This document shows positions 23,201-36,000 of a stretch of 64,000 bases of DNA, in pieces. The translations under genes were made by a program, and so were the position numbers. The stretch is from Pristionchus mayeri (taxonomy: Eukaryota > Nematoda > Chromadorea > Rhabditida > Neodiplogasteridae): positions 21,169,292-21,233,291 of the forward strand of contig BTRK01000003.1 in assembly GCA_036245805.1 (NCBI GenBank), read 5' to 3'. Within the stretch, counting starts at the first letter, position 1; every line of letters starts with the position of its first letter. Below the pieces are notes generated by a model that saw nothing but the letters and a program-made list of their open reading frames with translations, was not told where the DNA came from and did not search any database.

Positions 23201-23652
23201 GGATGGATCCGATCCTCCTGCCTCCTCCACGAGCTCCTCCTCAATACACAACAAATCAATAAACAATTCCCTTTGTGGTCAAGTAATACTCGCCCTCTTC
23301 CCATCCTCAGTCTAGTTCCCTCCTGTGAAGAGGATAGTTACTTCTCTTTCCTCTCTTAGTAATTCCAGACTATTTTTTGGGGTAAATCTATATCCCTTAC
23401 GATCCGTTTAGGGTGCAAGGAAGGGATACAACAATTCTAAAACAAAATATAACTGAAGAGGAGGGTTGTCGTGGCAACGAACCTGCAGCGCGATGACCTC
23501 CTCCAGATCAGTCTTGAGCTTCATCAGCTCTTCGTTGTTGGGCTCGCCAAGCAACGCAGCATCGACCTGAATTAAATGAAACTTAAAAATATAGAAAAAA
23601 AACAAAATACCTGCTGAAGCTGCAGTTTGTAGTTCGCAAGCTCGTCAGACAT
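20221..23652 (-). CDS. smr-1: Survival-motor-neuron-related splicing factor SPF30 (SMNDC1)
   Basis: Seven phase-consistent exons (23611-23652, 23483-23566, 23162-23239, 21771-21867, 21411-21535, 20457-20588, 20221-20352) encode 229 residues; human SMNDC1 has 238. The N-terminal region MSDELANYKLQLQQVDAALL is coiled-coil like. A Tudor domain follows (VGDRVLAPSTNGQHYPAVID, DTIAVTFVGNG, TMTRRAELKD), then the basic coil EKERRKLRAQKKEMKKKELD. The end GNMDSLF is conserved in style with other invertebrate members. The Tudor domain binds symmetric dimethyl-arginine of Sm proteins, and the protein is needed for spliceosome assembly. Intron 3 (21868-23161) carries a 772-bp palindromic element. The symbol is by homology to the C. 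elegans gene as remembered. Confidence 0.93.
21889..22660. repeat. Palindromic element, 772 bp, in SMNDC1 intron 3
   Basis: Arms of about 300 bp are inverted copies ending in ATATCACGCC. They share GGTTCTGACCAGTTTT, GGCACCTCCTCCTTTCACGG and CCATGTAAACCATTTTCCAT. The central ~180 bp is less symmetrical. No transposase fragment was seen. Likely a foldback or MITE-type element; the pre-mRNA would form a long hairpin. Confidence 0.85.
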
Positions 23653-24390
23653 GGCCTATGTAGTTCCCTGGAAGGCATTGAATTCCAATGCGTATTTGCT
23701 GATGCACGCGAAGCAATGAACATAATAATTAGAACGAACAAGCAATGCTAATTGGGAAATTATTGGAACAAACTTGACCCGGCCGCGGCCATGGTCGCCC
23801 CGTCGATGCGCACACAATACAGTTTCCTACGAATGTCGCGCACCATTTCGCTCGTTAGTTCTCAATTGGCTACCGTAATTCTGTCCTAGAAATTTCTTTG
23901 TGTACATTTTCATCGCTATCAGTTTTTCGTTTCCGGTTGGGCACAGAAAACAGCGATTCTCGTGAAGTGTATGATGAAATCGCGGCATTTTCGCCGTGAA
24001 AAAAGAGCCAGCTAAGCTCTTCTTCCGAAAGTGTTTCCGGTGTATGGGGACGTGCAAACATAGAAGTGAATAAGCCTGGCGACATCTAAGATTGCACTGC
24101 AGATCCCGAGATTGTCCATGTGATCGACTGTTGGTTAATGAGTAAGGGGAGACAGTGTGGGGCCAGGAGAGAGACAGAGAGCGAAAGAGATCAATCTGGA
24201 TACTTCTCTATTAAATTGTGGCCTGAGACGTGGGCGATTAGCATTCTTTTGTCTGATAAGCGATAGCCCACACTATTTCCGGTCTCTCTCCCCGCCCTTC
24301 CTCCTTTCCCCCTCCTCTTCCTCCTCCTCTTCTCTCTCTCCCTCTCCCTCCACTCTCTCTCGTCCATGCAATGCACACTCACACCTCTTC
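23653..24390. other. Divergent spacer upstream of SMNDC1
   Basis: 738 bp between divergent genes. No exon supported; probably two promoters. Confidence 0.45.
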
Positions 24391-24969
24391 ATGAACTCTT
24401 CCATCAATCTATTCGAGTAAGTCAATCTCCCCCTATGCCTACCGTATCCCTACCGTACTCCTCCAGTTTACCGTCCACTTCGTCTGGCGATCGGAGCTCA
24501 TCCTCCAGTGACCTACCTCCTCCGCCACTTCCGCCTCGTCTCAAACGGACTCGGTCTGATCGTGCGAATCTCCGCACTCGATCGGTTCGTCTACCGCATC
24601 CCCACTACTGTTTCCTACCGTACTCCTCTCAGATTCCTCGAGACCATCGCCGTGCTCATTCTGACTTCGTGTACATCGAAGACTTGATCTCGACAGGTCT
24701 TTCTCGTCTCGATAAGGTGAGTCAATCTCACCCTCGTCATCCTTCCCTTCACTCTTCCTTATCTGCAGATGGAAGGAGGTCGAAGTGTCATCTCCCCTCC
24801 TCCTCCTCCCTCTCCCTCTCCCCGTCCTCCTCCTTCTCCCTCTCCTTCTTCCTCTCCTTCTGTACTTCCTCTTCCTCAATCCACGAGATCAATGACTCCT
24901 CTCGCTCGATTTCGTCGATCCACCCGCAAGTTACTCTGCTGCTTGAAACAATGCGACGCTGATTCCTAG
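24391..24969 (+). CDS. Proline/serine-rich small protein, 142 aa, unrecognised
   Basis: Four exons join in phase: 24391-24416, 24467-24584, 24633-24716 and 24769-24969. The product starts MNSSINLFDLPSTSSGD. It has a DLPPPPLPPRLKR segment that could bind SH3 or WW domains, then HSDFVYIEDLISTGLSRLDK, a long Pro/Ser low-complexity stretch, and a basic/cysteine tail (RRSTRKLLCCLKQCDADS). The C-terminal CC could be lipidated, which is speculative. Splice sites are canonical and all phases agree, which is the main support. No homologue recognised. Confidence 0.6.
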
Positions 24970-25481
24970 CGATGCGCAAGCTACCGTATATTTTGTGACC
25001 TACCTGTGATCTACCGCATCCCCCCATCCCGGTTGTTCTGTTTCCTCGCATAATATTTCACTACTGGTGCAACTTCAATCGTTCTCGCGACCCGTGTTCC
25101 ATAATATTCTAGAATTGATTGAATTCCTTGAAAAGAAGATAAACTTTTCAAAGCAATTGCCATTTCTCACTGCACAGTTCACCATTTCATCTCTCAATCA
25201 ATCTAATCGCATCTCTCGATCATCTCATTTCCATCTGCCCACTCATTATTCACTTCTTTACCTCGTCGCCAGTCTTAGACAATCTACAAATTCATTTATC
25301 CCGTGACACTTTTATGAGATTTCAACGAACAACAACTAATTGTAAGGCCTAGAAAAACGTTACATACATATCATATATTTCAATTTTTGAAGCGTAATAA
25401 CTAGACATTTTGAATTACTTATCATAATGATGATAACAATGAATAATTCAACAACATTCAGTCTCTCTCCTATCCCTCTCT
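24970..25481. other. Convergent 3' spacer
   Basis: About 510 bp between the ends of the Pro/Ser-rich gene and GARS-A. The part nearest GARS-A (from about 25404) is near-identical to the sequence 3' of GARS-B (from about 32953), showing that the duplication includes 3' flank. Confidence 0.7.
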
Positions 25482-28400
25482 CTATTTCTCCTCATTCTTG
25501 CTCTCGAAGACTGGATACTTCTCCTTAGCTGCACTCCACGACAGATATCCTTTTACCAGCGAATTGATGATCATTCCGACTTCATCCACCTACAACATAA
25601 TCACCATTTCCCCCTTATTTATTTCCTTATCTAAATGTTACCACACGGAATGACTCAAGTGAATTGTCCGAGAAACCTAGCGATGAGTCATTCAAATCAA
25701 ATCAAATGTTATCATTCAAATCAATCTGACGATTCATTCCATAGCAATGAGTCATAGTTCGCATTTGGTCCAATGAATCAGAAACCAGTGACGTCACAAG
25801 ACATCTAAATTCCTACAGTACCCCTCTATTACCGTAACCCCTCCCCCTTCCTCACCTTGACTCTGATCTGCTCGCAACTCTCTGCATGTCTCACAGTCAC
25901 CGTCCACGGCTTCTCTTCACTCTCGAAATCGACCGTCACTCCGAACGGAATTCCGATCTCGTCCGTACGCGCGTACCTAAAATCGATATATTGTGCAACT
26001 CCCTGAGGTTTGTTTACTCATGCTGTTGGAACATCCATTCTCGTTTGCAGTCAAAAAATACCATTGAAAAGTGTTAATGATATTCAATCTCGCGATCAGC
26101 TGGAAGCATTTATGATAGACATTCAAATGTGATGTTCACCATTTTACAAGATGCACACTCATTTCTGCAGAGAATTCCACCTTTCTCGTTATCTATAGTT
26201 GAGCAAGACTTCTGACTCTGTGTGACTTCTGTGATTAGTGATTGAGTCTAAACTGCCTTATGAAATGATAAGTCATACCACAAACTGAATCAAACTACAC
26301 TACTATGTAATGCAGGCGATTTTATTCTTGCGTACGTAATTGACATATTTGACTCATTTTACGTGATTGAGGTCAAATGTGGCTACAGATGGCTAGAGAT
26401 TTGGAAAGACAACAATGGAACCTTGAAGTGCGAAAAAAGGGAGAGAAAAAGAGATTGGAGGATTTTGGCGTTGAGGAGGAAAAGCGTAGAGACCATGGCC
26501 TCCGTATGCTCGGAACTAAGGTGGAGTATAAGAGTAGTTGAATGAACACCAAAGGGAAATATACGAGGTGCGGCGAGAGTTAGAGAGAGATGGACTAGTG
26601 AACGCACTGTATTATAAGAGCCATGGTCAATGTAGAACTCTAATGCTGTAGTAAACTAGCTGACAAAAGGCGCGACCACTAGACAGAAAAATTCCAAGCT
26701 ACCGTATCATTTTCACGTTACAGTATCTCCTCGACCGTACCTCTTTCCGATGGATCCAGACGAGTCGTCGACCTTGCATGCCAGATCGAAGGTATCCATC
26801 TGCTCCTCGACAGCCTCGATGATGGGGTCGAGTTTCTTGGTGGCGAAGATTGGAAGAATGGAACACTTAATGGGGGCCACCAGAGGAGGAAACGCCAGGT
26901 ACTGTAACGAAGTATAGAACCAATCCACATAGATATACCCTACTCCTTCCGAGTTTTCGCATAACCACAACCTCAATGAGTGATACTAGCAAAATTGTCT
27001 TCTCACGATCTCACAAATGCAGCATACATCAGGAAAGAACAGCTTAAATTCATTCAAGTAACTTCTTTTCGCTCTATTGCTTCCCCATTTCCAGCACCTT
27101 CCTCTTCAATGATTAACCGTCACGACTATCTAGTCACTCGACCTAATCACCCTCTCCCCCCTCCCCTTCCCATTCCCTCACCGTCCTCTGCTCGTCTCCC
27201 TCCCTCTGTCTGAAGGAGTGCTCGAAGACAGCATGCATAATTCGTCCGATTCCATACGAGGGTTCGATCACAGAGGGAGTCACCTCCTCCACGTGCACCT
27301 GCACATAAACATTTAGATGTGATATTTGTTGCATTTTTTTGAATTTACTTGCCTATTATTCGATCATTTTCAGAAAAAGATCAGACACAATCATTCAAAA
27401 TAAAATTGAGAGAAGGCGATGAATAATATTGGAGAAACGACATCTATAGAAAATTTCAAGAGGAAACGTAACTAGCTATATGCGAGCTACGAAATGCAAA
27501 AGCGAAGTAAATACCGTACTTTCTTCTCTCCTCTCTTCACATTGATCATTTCCTTCTTCAGCTCGACCTCGCTGTCTTCCAACTTCAGCTTGTAGATTCT
27601 GAACAACTATTAGGTTAATGCATAATTCTTCTCATATTACTGTGAGAATAGAAAGCGTAGCAAGTTGGTGTGCCTCGGTGCACAAAGGAATCAGCAGAAC
27701 GGAACGGAACGCTAAATGTACGGTAGCTGCCTGTCGCGCTGTGCGTGAAGGCACTGCATGACAGGCAGCTACCGTGCATTTAACGTTCCGTTCCATTCTG
27801 CTGATTCCTTTGTGCACTGAGGCACACCAACTTGCTACGCTTTCTATTCTCACAGTACATGATCTTTAGAAACTAGAGATTCCTGAGTCGTATTTTTAAT
27901 GTTTTAGAATAGCATGTTTTTGTTTCCAACTGACATATCATCTCTAACAATTATTCTTGGCAAAATGAAGTAAACACCTGAATGTTCGATGCTCACCCAT
28001 TCTGGATCTGCTTCCCCAGTTCCTCAACTTCAGACTCACTTAACTGCTCGAGCGCCACTTGGATCTACAACTTATATATCGAATACTTTCTTCTTCTTCT
28101 CTGTCTTCTCGATCATTGAATACTCCCAAGATCTCAAGATATATCCCCCGCCTGTGTCCCCTCGATCCACTCCCTTCTCCATCCCTCTCCCCCCCCCCCC
28201 ACCTTCTTAGCCTCCTTCTTGTATGTCTTTCCGATCACTGCCATATTGGGAGCAGCCTGGACGAAATTGACGACACGAGGCTCCGATAGTTTCTTCTCTG
28301 CCACCTACAGTTGGAAAGTTTTTTATAACTGACCTTTCTAAACCGAGTGCATTAAGCCTTCAGCCGTGTCCCTCCCAATTGCCTCACTGACCAATTTCAC

Positions 28401-31400
28401 TCCTGTTGCCTTTTCGTGCTGTTGTAGGTCGTAGCATGCTCTGTCTGCGTTTCCGACGCATTCGATCCACCCATAGGAGGTAAGGATCTCCGCGTCCCAG
28501 CAATCCTCAATATTCAATCACTTCCACTTCCTGTACATCAATTAATCCAACTCCTCTGTTTAGCCCCAATGAACCAACCTGTGCGTAGTGAGCCATCTCA
28601 TTGGACAGATGCTGGCGGAAACGAGTTCGGAGAGGGTCGACTCCCACCTGGAAGGGCCTCATTACTACCGTACTCCTTCCTCTCCTCATCATCTACCGTA
28701 CCTTGACGAGGAACTCCTGGCATCTTGCCATGTAGTATCCGAGTGTCTCATTGGCTATGATTCCCTTCTGCACGGCTTCTCCGATAGCCATGGGCTTCGC
28801 TGGCTTCCCATCCATTTGGTCACATGCAGAGAACAGATTCAGCTTCAGATCAGCTACCTGAAAAAGAGGAATACCGTAGATCAGGGGTTGGACCAATCGA
28901 TATTTTTTTGGTACCTTGGCGAACTTGGGGAAGCTCTTGTCCGCGGGGTCGACGAAGTGCTCGATCTCGCACATTGTGAACTCGCGCACTCGGATCAATC
29001 CCTGAAATCGATTACTAAGTATTGTCATATTATTATTGTGAAGGGTGCAAACCTGGCGGGGCGAGATCTCATTTCGGAATCCGAGTCCGATTTGAGCAGC
29101 AGCAAAAGGAAGACGACCCTTAATTTCATATTTTATAATCATACTAGCAGTATGTGGAACTAATTCACACCTGGTTGAACTCGAGGAGTCTCTTGAAGTT
29201 GACAAAGATTCCCTGAGCGGTCTCGGGACGGAGGAATGCCTGAAGTGAGGGGCGAGGGTTACTGTATTCACCAATCGATAACTGACCTTGAAGTCTCCGG
29301 TGGGTCCAATCTGGGTTCCAAACATGAGATTGAAATCGACGGCCTCAGAGAGATCATTGCCAGTAATTGGCGACTTCATGTTGAAGGTAGTGATCACCTG
29401 AACAAAAAATACTCATTTATCCAATAGTTACAGTACTCATCAGTTCTCGATCCTCAATATACCGTACCTTGTGCATGTCCTTATCGTCAAATCCCTCGAG
29501 TTGGGCAAGGACGTCAGTCAGTTGTTCCTTGGTCTCCGCAGGTACGTTCGGATCCTGAAATCCAACAATTTCATTGACACGATCATCTTGTGTAAAGCAA
29601 AATAATGTAAAAAAGATATTCAATATTTTTGTGACGCATACTGGCAATTCGCATTTTTTAGTTTACAGTGTTTTTGATCGAAGTAAAAAAGTACAACTGA
29701 CGGCCTGCATCTTCTCGGCAGTGTTCTTGATGAGATGGTCAGCTCTGAAGCACTCGCCAGTCTTCAGATCTTTCACCATCCAATCGATAAATCGATCGAC
29801 GTGTCCGGATGCCCTCAACACAGGCTCGGGAGTCAATGACGAGCACTTCACCTAAGGAGAGAACAGAGTAGTAATACAAATGGTAGGAGTGGACAGGGCT
29901 CTCAATTGGCTGATAACAAATGTTCACCTGGAGCATTCTCTCCTTGAGGATGAAGTGTTTTTTCCACTCAGAAATAATATTCTGCTCCAGTTCACATCCC
30001 ATCGGCCCGAAATCGTACCTGCATAGGTGAAGCTATTTATCAAAAAATATTTTCACATTGTCAGAATGATATCGATAAAGAAGACGCCCTTTTCAAGGAT
30101 GAACTCTTGAATACCTTCGTATGTTGCAGTGCAAAAAAGAGAAAAAACTGACAATCCAGTGACTCCTCCATAGATGACGAATGACTGGTCGTAGAAGAAT
30201 CGTCTCTTGAGAAGATCCTCCAGCTTCAGTCTATTGAACGACGCCTCCTTCGGGGCAAGGGCGATTTCAGTCTCCTCCAACTTACGCTTACGAGCCTTCA
30301 GCTCAACTACTGCCTGTAATACATTTGTATATGAGGCCGTTTGCCTAAGAACCGGGCAAATTCAGAGAGCACAGCTCAAAAGTCTTGATTTTCTGTAACT
30401 CTGTGTTTTGGGGTTATTTTTGGTGCTGAACACCGTGAGCACATTCATTTTGTCTCCAGAGTCGCCGTTGGCTTCAGACGACATCACGTCGAAAATACAT
30501 TTTCGAATATGGCGCTGCTCTCAAATGTGCTAAAATTACGTGAACATGGTTTCCGGGGTAGAATTTCATGCTGATTACGCCTATCCACTTCATTTTTCAT
30601 GAATTTTAAAAATAAATTTTAAAAATTCAACTTTGCTCTAAGGCAAAAGTGACCGTAGTGACCTACCTTAAAATGACCGCCGTGCCGAGAGGATTCAGAA
30701 TCTCTATTTTCGACCATTTTCATACACGGAGTTTTATTATTGCCAACTTTTATTGATTCCAAAACGTAGGCAATCGTAGAAGTTCCACCCATCCCCTCTC
30801 GTCCCTCGTCTGTTTACCCCCTGGCAGTTCCCTCGTCTCTCTGCACTCTCTCTCCTCTGCACACTCTCTCGCTTCTCTCGAGCAGGGAAGGGAGAGGAGG
30901 GGTGAGGCTGGTACGTTTGCCCACGTTTAGCAATCAGTAAAATTTGGCAATAATAAAACTCCGTGTATGAAAATGGACGAAAATAGAGATTCTGAATCCT
31001 CTCGGAACGGCGGTCATTTTAAGGTAGGTCACTACGGTCACTTTTGCCTTAGAGCAAAGTTGAATTTTTAAAATTTATTTTTAAAATTCATGAAAAATGA
31101 AGTGGATAGGCGTAATCAGCATGAAATTCTACCCCGGAAACCATGTTTACGTAATTTTATCACATTCGAGAGCAGCACCATATTCGAAAATGTGTTTTCG
31201 ACGTGACGTCGTCTGAAGCCAACGGCGACTCTGGAGACAAAATGAATGTGCTCACCGTGTTCAGCACCAAAAATTACCCCAAAACACAGAGTTACGGAAA
31301 ATCGAGATTTTTGAACTGTGCAGGGTCTTGCTCGACTCTTAGGCAAACGGCCTCATATCTTCATCGCCATCAAAAGAATGGGGGTGAGAATCCCATCAAC

Positions 31401-32289
31401 TAATCAATATTTCGCAACCGTACCTTGTCCACCTCAATCTTAGGTGCGTCCTTGGACTTGAGGTCCTTCACGAGGTCGCCCGATTCCTTGACAGCAGCAC
31501 GCAGCGGGGCCAGCTGCTGCAAAGAGGAACGAATTATTTGTATAGTAGTGTACATTCGCATCATTGTAGAGAAAGTTCTAGTAATAAGATTCTATAAATT
31601 ATCGCTATTTTGCTCTTTACACATAATTCTGCAAACAAGACAATCAAAATTCAACACATTGAAGTGTAATGCACATGAACCTTAACAACATAATATCTCT
31701 AAAGATGAACTTCATAATTCCGTTATCCATTTCAATGCGAACCAGGATGAAAACATACAGCTTCAATGGCGGGGTCGTTGAGGACTCTGAGGAAGACGGA
31801 GATCTTGTGGGAGATCTTCTTCGAGAAGCGAGAAGATCCCTTCCTCTCATCACTGAAGGAACGAAGAGAAGAGGGGAGAGGCACTCGCAGTGCAGAAGAG
31901 GACACCGTCTGAGACAACGAGATAAATTATCGAGAATGGCTAAGATATTTTTTTACTTCAAACTACTCTCTACGACTAGTCCGGTAATCGTTCCTTCTAT
32001 AACAGAGCACAAATCGTCTACTTTCTCCCATCTCCTGCTCACCGAGAGGGTTCGAAGGGGGAGGGGAAGGGGAAGCGAGTCTCTCCTCAGACAATCTCCT
32101 CTCCTCGCTGCCAGTACCTGCGGAGGACTGAATTTAGAATGCAATCGATCACAATATTTTGGATCAGATCAGTGCAACGTGAAGTTCAACTTCAAGCAAC
32201 TCCATAGTACTATAGTGCAGTGCTCTTTCGATAACCGTGTGTCTCGATGCAGCGAGAGGCGAGGAGAGCACTCGGAGGGATCGATGCAT
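25482..32289 (-). CDS. gars: Glycyl-tRNA synthetase copy A, with presequence-like leader (probably mitochondrial)
   Basis: Twenty-two phase-consistent exons (32236-32289, 32043-32117, 31759-31908, 31424-31516, then on to 25482-25589) give 762 residues with no stop. The WHEP domain is visible ([20 protein letters not shown]). Class II core: [78 protein letters not shown]. The C-terminal anticodon domain has [17 protein letters not shown] and [13 protein letters not shown]. Three extra 5' exons encode about 90 residues ([56 protein letters not shown]) rich in Arg, Ser and Leu, as in matrix-targeting peptides. The cytosolic start codon of copy B (V-M-A-D-P) is V-L-N-D-P here, so no short form can start there. 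Intact and probably functional. Confidence 0.95.
27640..27855. repeat. TA-flanked MITE, 216 bp, in GARS-A intron
   Basis: Nearly perfect palindrome with arms starting CTGTGAGAATAGAAAGCGTA, flanked on both sides by TA. This is the target duplication expected of Tc1/mariner-type elements. High arm identity suggests recent insertion; the corresponding GARS-B intron lacks it. Confidence 0.9.
30329..31358. repeat. Long palindromic element, ~1.03 kb, in GARS-A intron
   Basis: Arms of about 420 bp, inverted, beginning ATATGAGGCCGTTTGC. They share AACACCGTGAGCACATTCAT, GGTTTCCGGGGTAGAATTTC and AAAACTCCGTGTATGAAAAT. The ~190-bp centre is unrelated. The terminal 16 bp match those of the outer element at 34585-36427, so both belong to one family. 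No transposase was seen. Confidence 0.88.
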
Positions 32290-33026
32290 CGATGAGAGGG
32301 ACGGAGACCAACCCCCCGTCTGAGGTGAATTGAATGACGAGTCACATTTTGTACAAATAGGAGACACATCATAAGTGTTCATTAAAGTTACCGGACGAGG
32401 ACGAAACCCTGATCTGACCCTGATCTCGTCGCGTGTACGAGAGAGAATGCAAAAGGGAGAGAGCGCGAGATTACGCTGATCATTTCCGGCTTTCCCTTGA
32501 GGCTACCATTGATTTTTAGCATTTTTGTATATTCATTCTCAACTAATTCAGCCATCGGCTATTCGATGGAGGACAAAAAATAGGGGATCAATTTCGTCAT
32601 CGTCCGGAAACTTTAAGAACAGAGAAAAGCCAATGACCCATAAAAAATCAATCTAGCACACAACGTTAGACGTAGATTGCTATTCATACAAGAAATGAAG
32701 ATAAAAGAACCCTATAAAGAAGCATCGAAAATCTCATCATTGCCAGATAGACTCGAAGGTCTCAAACCTCTTCTTCTCCCAAACACTTAATAATATCTAT
32801 TCGAGGCATAACATGGTCTTCTAAACTTTTCACGAATCGTCCTCATAATTCAAATTTATCCCATAATATAATAAAGAAATTTCAACGAATAAAACAAACA
32901 CATAAGAGAAAGCACAATAGTTATTGTCTAGTTAATTCAAGATATCTATCTAGACATTTTGAATTATCATAATGATGATAACAATGAATAATTCAACAAC
33001 ATTCAGTCTCTCTCCTCTTCTTCTCT
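32290..33026. other. Spacer between GARS-B and GARS-A
   Basis: 737 bp from the end of GARS-B to the start of GARS-A. It must hold the GARS-A promoter or a trans-splice site. A piggyBac-type MITE sits 97 bp upstream of the GARS-A start codon. Confidence 0.6.
32386..32612. repeat. TTAA-flanked piggyBac-type MITE, copy 1
   Basis: Flanked by TTAA at 32382-32385 and 32613-32616. Terminal inverted repeats begin AGTTACCGGACGAGGACGAA. The internal part (CCTGATCT, CATTTCCGGCTTTCCCTTGA, ATTGATTTTTAGCATTTTTG) is shared with copy 2 at 38193-38409. TTAA duplication is diagnostic of piggyBac-superfamily transposition. Confidence 0.88.
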
Positions 33027-36000
33027 CTATTTCTCCTCATTCTTGCTCTCGAAGACTGGATACTTCTCCTTAGCTGCACTCCACGACAAATATCCTTTCA
33101 CCAGCGAATTGATGATCATTCCAACTTCATCCACCTACAACACATTTCAGAATTTTTGCCTTCAGAATTGAAAAGTTCCTACAGTACCCCTCTATTACCG
33201 TAACCACTCCCCCTTCCTGACCTTGACTCTGATCTGCTCGCAACTCTCTGCATGTCTCACAGTCACCGTCCACGGCTTCTCTTCACTCTCGAAATCGACC
33301 GTCACTCCGAACGGAATTCCGATCTCGTCCGTACGCGCGTACCTATAATTAATCTATTCCATTCTCTCCTTACATTTCATCGATCTGCATTATCAATACT
33401 AACATATAGCTAGCTATTTTTGCCATTCCTTCTAAATGCTTACGAACATCAGGACTTAATTTGAGGGCAATAATTTGGAATCCCCTCATCAAACGACAGA
33501 CACACCCTACCCGTACCTCTTCCCGATGGATCCGGCCGAGTCGTCTACCTTGCATGCCAGATCGAAGGTCTCCAACTGCTCCTCGACAGCCTCGATGATG
33601 GGATTGAGTCTCTCGTTGGCAGAGATGGGCAGGATGGAGCACTTGATGGGGGCGACAAGGGCAGGCAGAGCCAGGTACTGCAAGCACATCGTTATATCCT
33701 TAGAGAGACAACTCATCACCACGCATTCTCAGTGAAACCATAACCAGAATGCGTCATATTTCACGAGTTTACAGATTAAATTTAATAAAGTCTCAACTCC
33801 AATTCATTTTCTCACCGTTCTCTGCTCGTCTCCCTCCCTCTGTCTGAAGGAGTGCTCGAAGACAGCATACATAATTCGTCCGATTCCATACGAGGGTTCG
33901 ATCACAGAGGGAGTCACCTCCTCCACGTGCACCTAAGCAACAATAAACGTGAAAGGGGAATTATGATTCGACCGTTCAGAGACGAAATAAATCATTCAAA
34001 TCAAAATCGAGAGTAGGAGGAATATTATTTGAAAAAAAAAAATAATATGTAGTGAAATTCAAGAAAAAGGTAATGTACCCTCTTCTCCCCTCTCTTCACA
34101 TTAATCATTTCCTTCTTCAGTTCGACCTCGCTGTCATCCAACTTCAGCTTGTAGATTCTGCATCATTGAAATTTTAAAAAAATGCTTTCTCAAAATACGA
34201 AACAAAAAATCCAGAAGGTCTCATTTAACGGTTCCAAGATAGTGATCCCTGATAGTACGATGCTCACCCATTCTCGATCTGCTTCTCCAGTTCCTCCACC
34301 TCAGACTCACTCAACTGCTCGAGAGCCACTTGGATCTACAATCAATCGATTGGCTTCACTTTTATTATTCGCTTTTCGATCAAGTGAATCAATATCGTCT
34401 ATCTAAATATCCACGAGTTCATCTCTGCCCATTAAGTTTTTCCATCCCTTCTTCCCCCTCACCTTCTTGGCCTCCTTCTTGTACGTCTTTCCGATCACTG
34501 CCATATTGGGAGCAGCCTGGACGAAATTGACGACACGAGGCTCCGATAGCTTCTTCTCTGCCACCTGCAGTATCAGCATTGCACATATGAGACCGTTTGC
34601 GATAGATTCAACAACTGGTAGCGAGGCCTCGGAACAGCTGGAAACCTAAAACTCACGAAAACATGGTTTCTGGGGTAGTTTTCGATGCTGAACACAATGG
34701 TCACCATTATTTTGCATAATTCGTTCATGGGGATTCGGCGTGGTGCCTTGCCACTTCCGGCCAAAACTGCTTTTCGATGTGTATCTCGGCCAGATTAGAC
34801 GCTGGAAGCACGAAATTTCGCTTACCCGAGCAGAATTTCAAGGCGAATCGAGCCATGTATTTCATTGGGCATGAATATTTTTAGTGTTTGAGATAATTTC
34901 ACATTTTGACTCGATAACTTGTGCGAGGGGAGACCCTAACCATTAGAACCACCTTTTCATGCTGATTCGATTGGTATTGGGGTGTTCCAAAAGTTCCTGG
35001 AATTTTTTTCCAAAAATTTATTTCTTTGAAGGCACGAATCTCACTGACTAATAGTACATAGCATTGAGTAGAACAATCGGTGCTCTTCAATTTCCACGCT
35101 ACATAGATAAGCAATTTCGAGGTTCACAAGAATAGTGCGATTCCGTAGTTGTGACTCAAAAATGACCAAACGTCAAATTCTTTAATATGAAGAGGCATAA
35201 CTCATGTGATAATGCCTACTTACTTGGTAGTTGCCAACTAGCTTACTGGACACTATCCTGACCCTCTGAATCGCGCTGTACATTTATTACATTTATTATT
35301 ACAAGATTCGAAATTTTCAACGTGTTCATAAAATTTTCATCGATTTTGATACCAACAAAGGTTCCAAACGACAATAAATAATTCATAACGAATTTGCATT
35401 GCTAAGTTATGGCGATTGATTAGCAAACAACCATGAAAATTTGAAAAATTCCGAAAATGACCTTCCTTCGGAGAGATTAAAGGAAAAGTTTTGATGTTTT
35501 TCGGCGGTCGATAAAGAAATATGCAATTTTACATGTCCAATTGAAAGGTCTATTGTTACCTCTAATTCACAATAAACAAGAGTTTTGAAACTTCAAGGAA
35601 AACGACATTATAAATTTTTCAAACATGGGCCAAAAAACGCACATTTGTTAATATTTCGTCATCAATAGGTAATCATTTAAAGAAATAGCCTTCGCAAAAT
35701 ATATTTCAGGTCGATCTATATTTGATATGAGGGATGATTAATTTCATTGACTTATGATTCGTGAGAAAATAAATTCAGAAAAAAATTCCAGGAACTTTTG
35801 GAACACCCCAATATATACATGTATGGTGATCGGAGGTCGGCATAGCCTTCACTTGTTCGATTTAGTGATATTTAACTGCATTTCACTGTGCAAAGAGATG
35901 AATAAGACGGAGGGAAATGAAAGGGAGAATCATTTCTCGTCATTTTGACCCTCCCATTCATCACTTTACACAGTGAAATGCAGTGAAATATCACTAAATC

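Noticed and set aside
31732..31917. Open frame beginning [11 protein letters not shown] as a separate GARS-A start
   Set aside because: The first codon is TTG and an in-frame stop lies just upstream. A CTCAG acceptor at 31909 makes it an internal exon of the leader instead.
25482..32289. GARS-A as a processed or decayed pseudogene
   Set aside because: All 22 exons keep frame, splice sites and class II motifs, and it retains introns.
34977..35811. Autonomous Tc1 transposon
   Set aside because: No open frame or DDE-type motif inside the inverted repeats.
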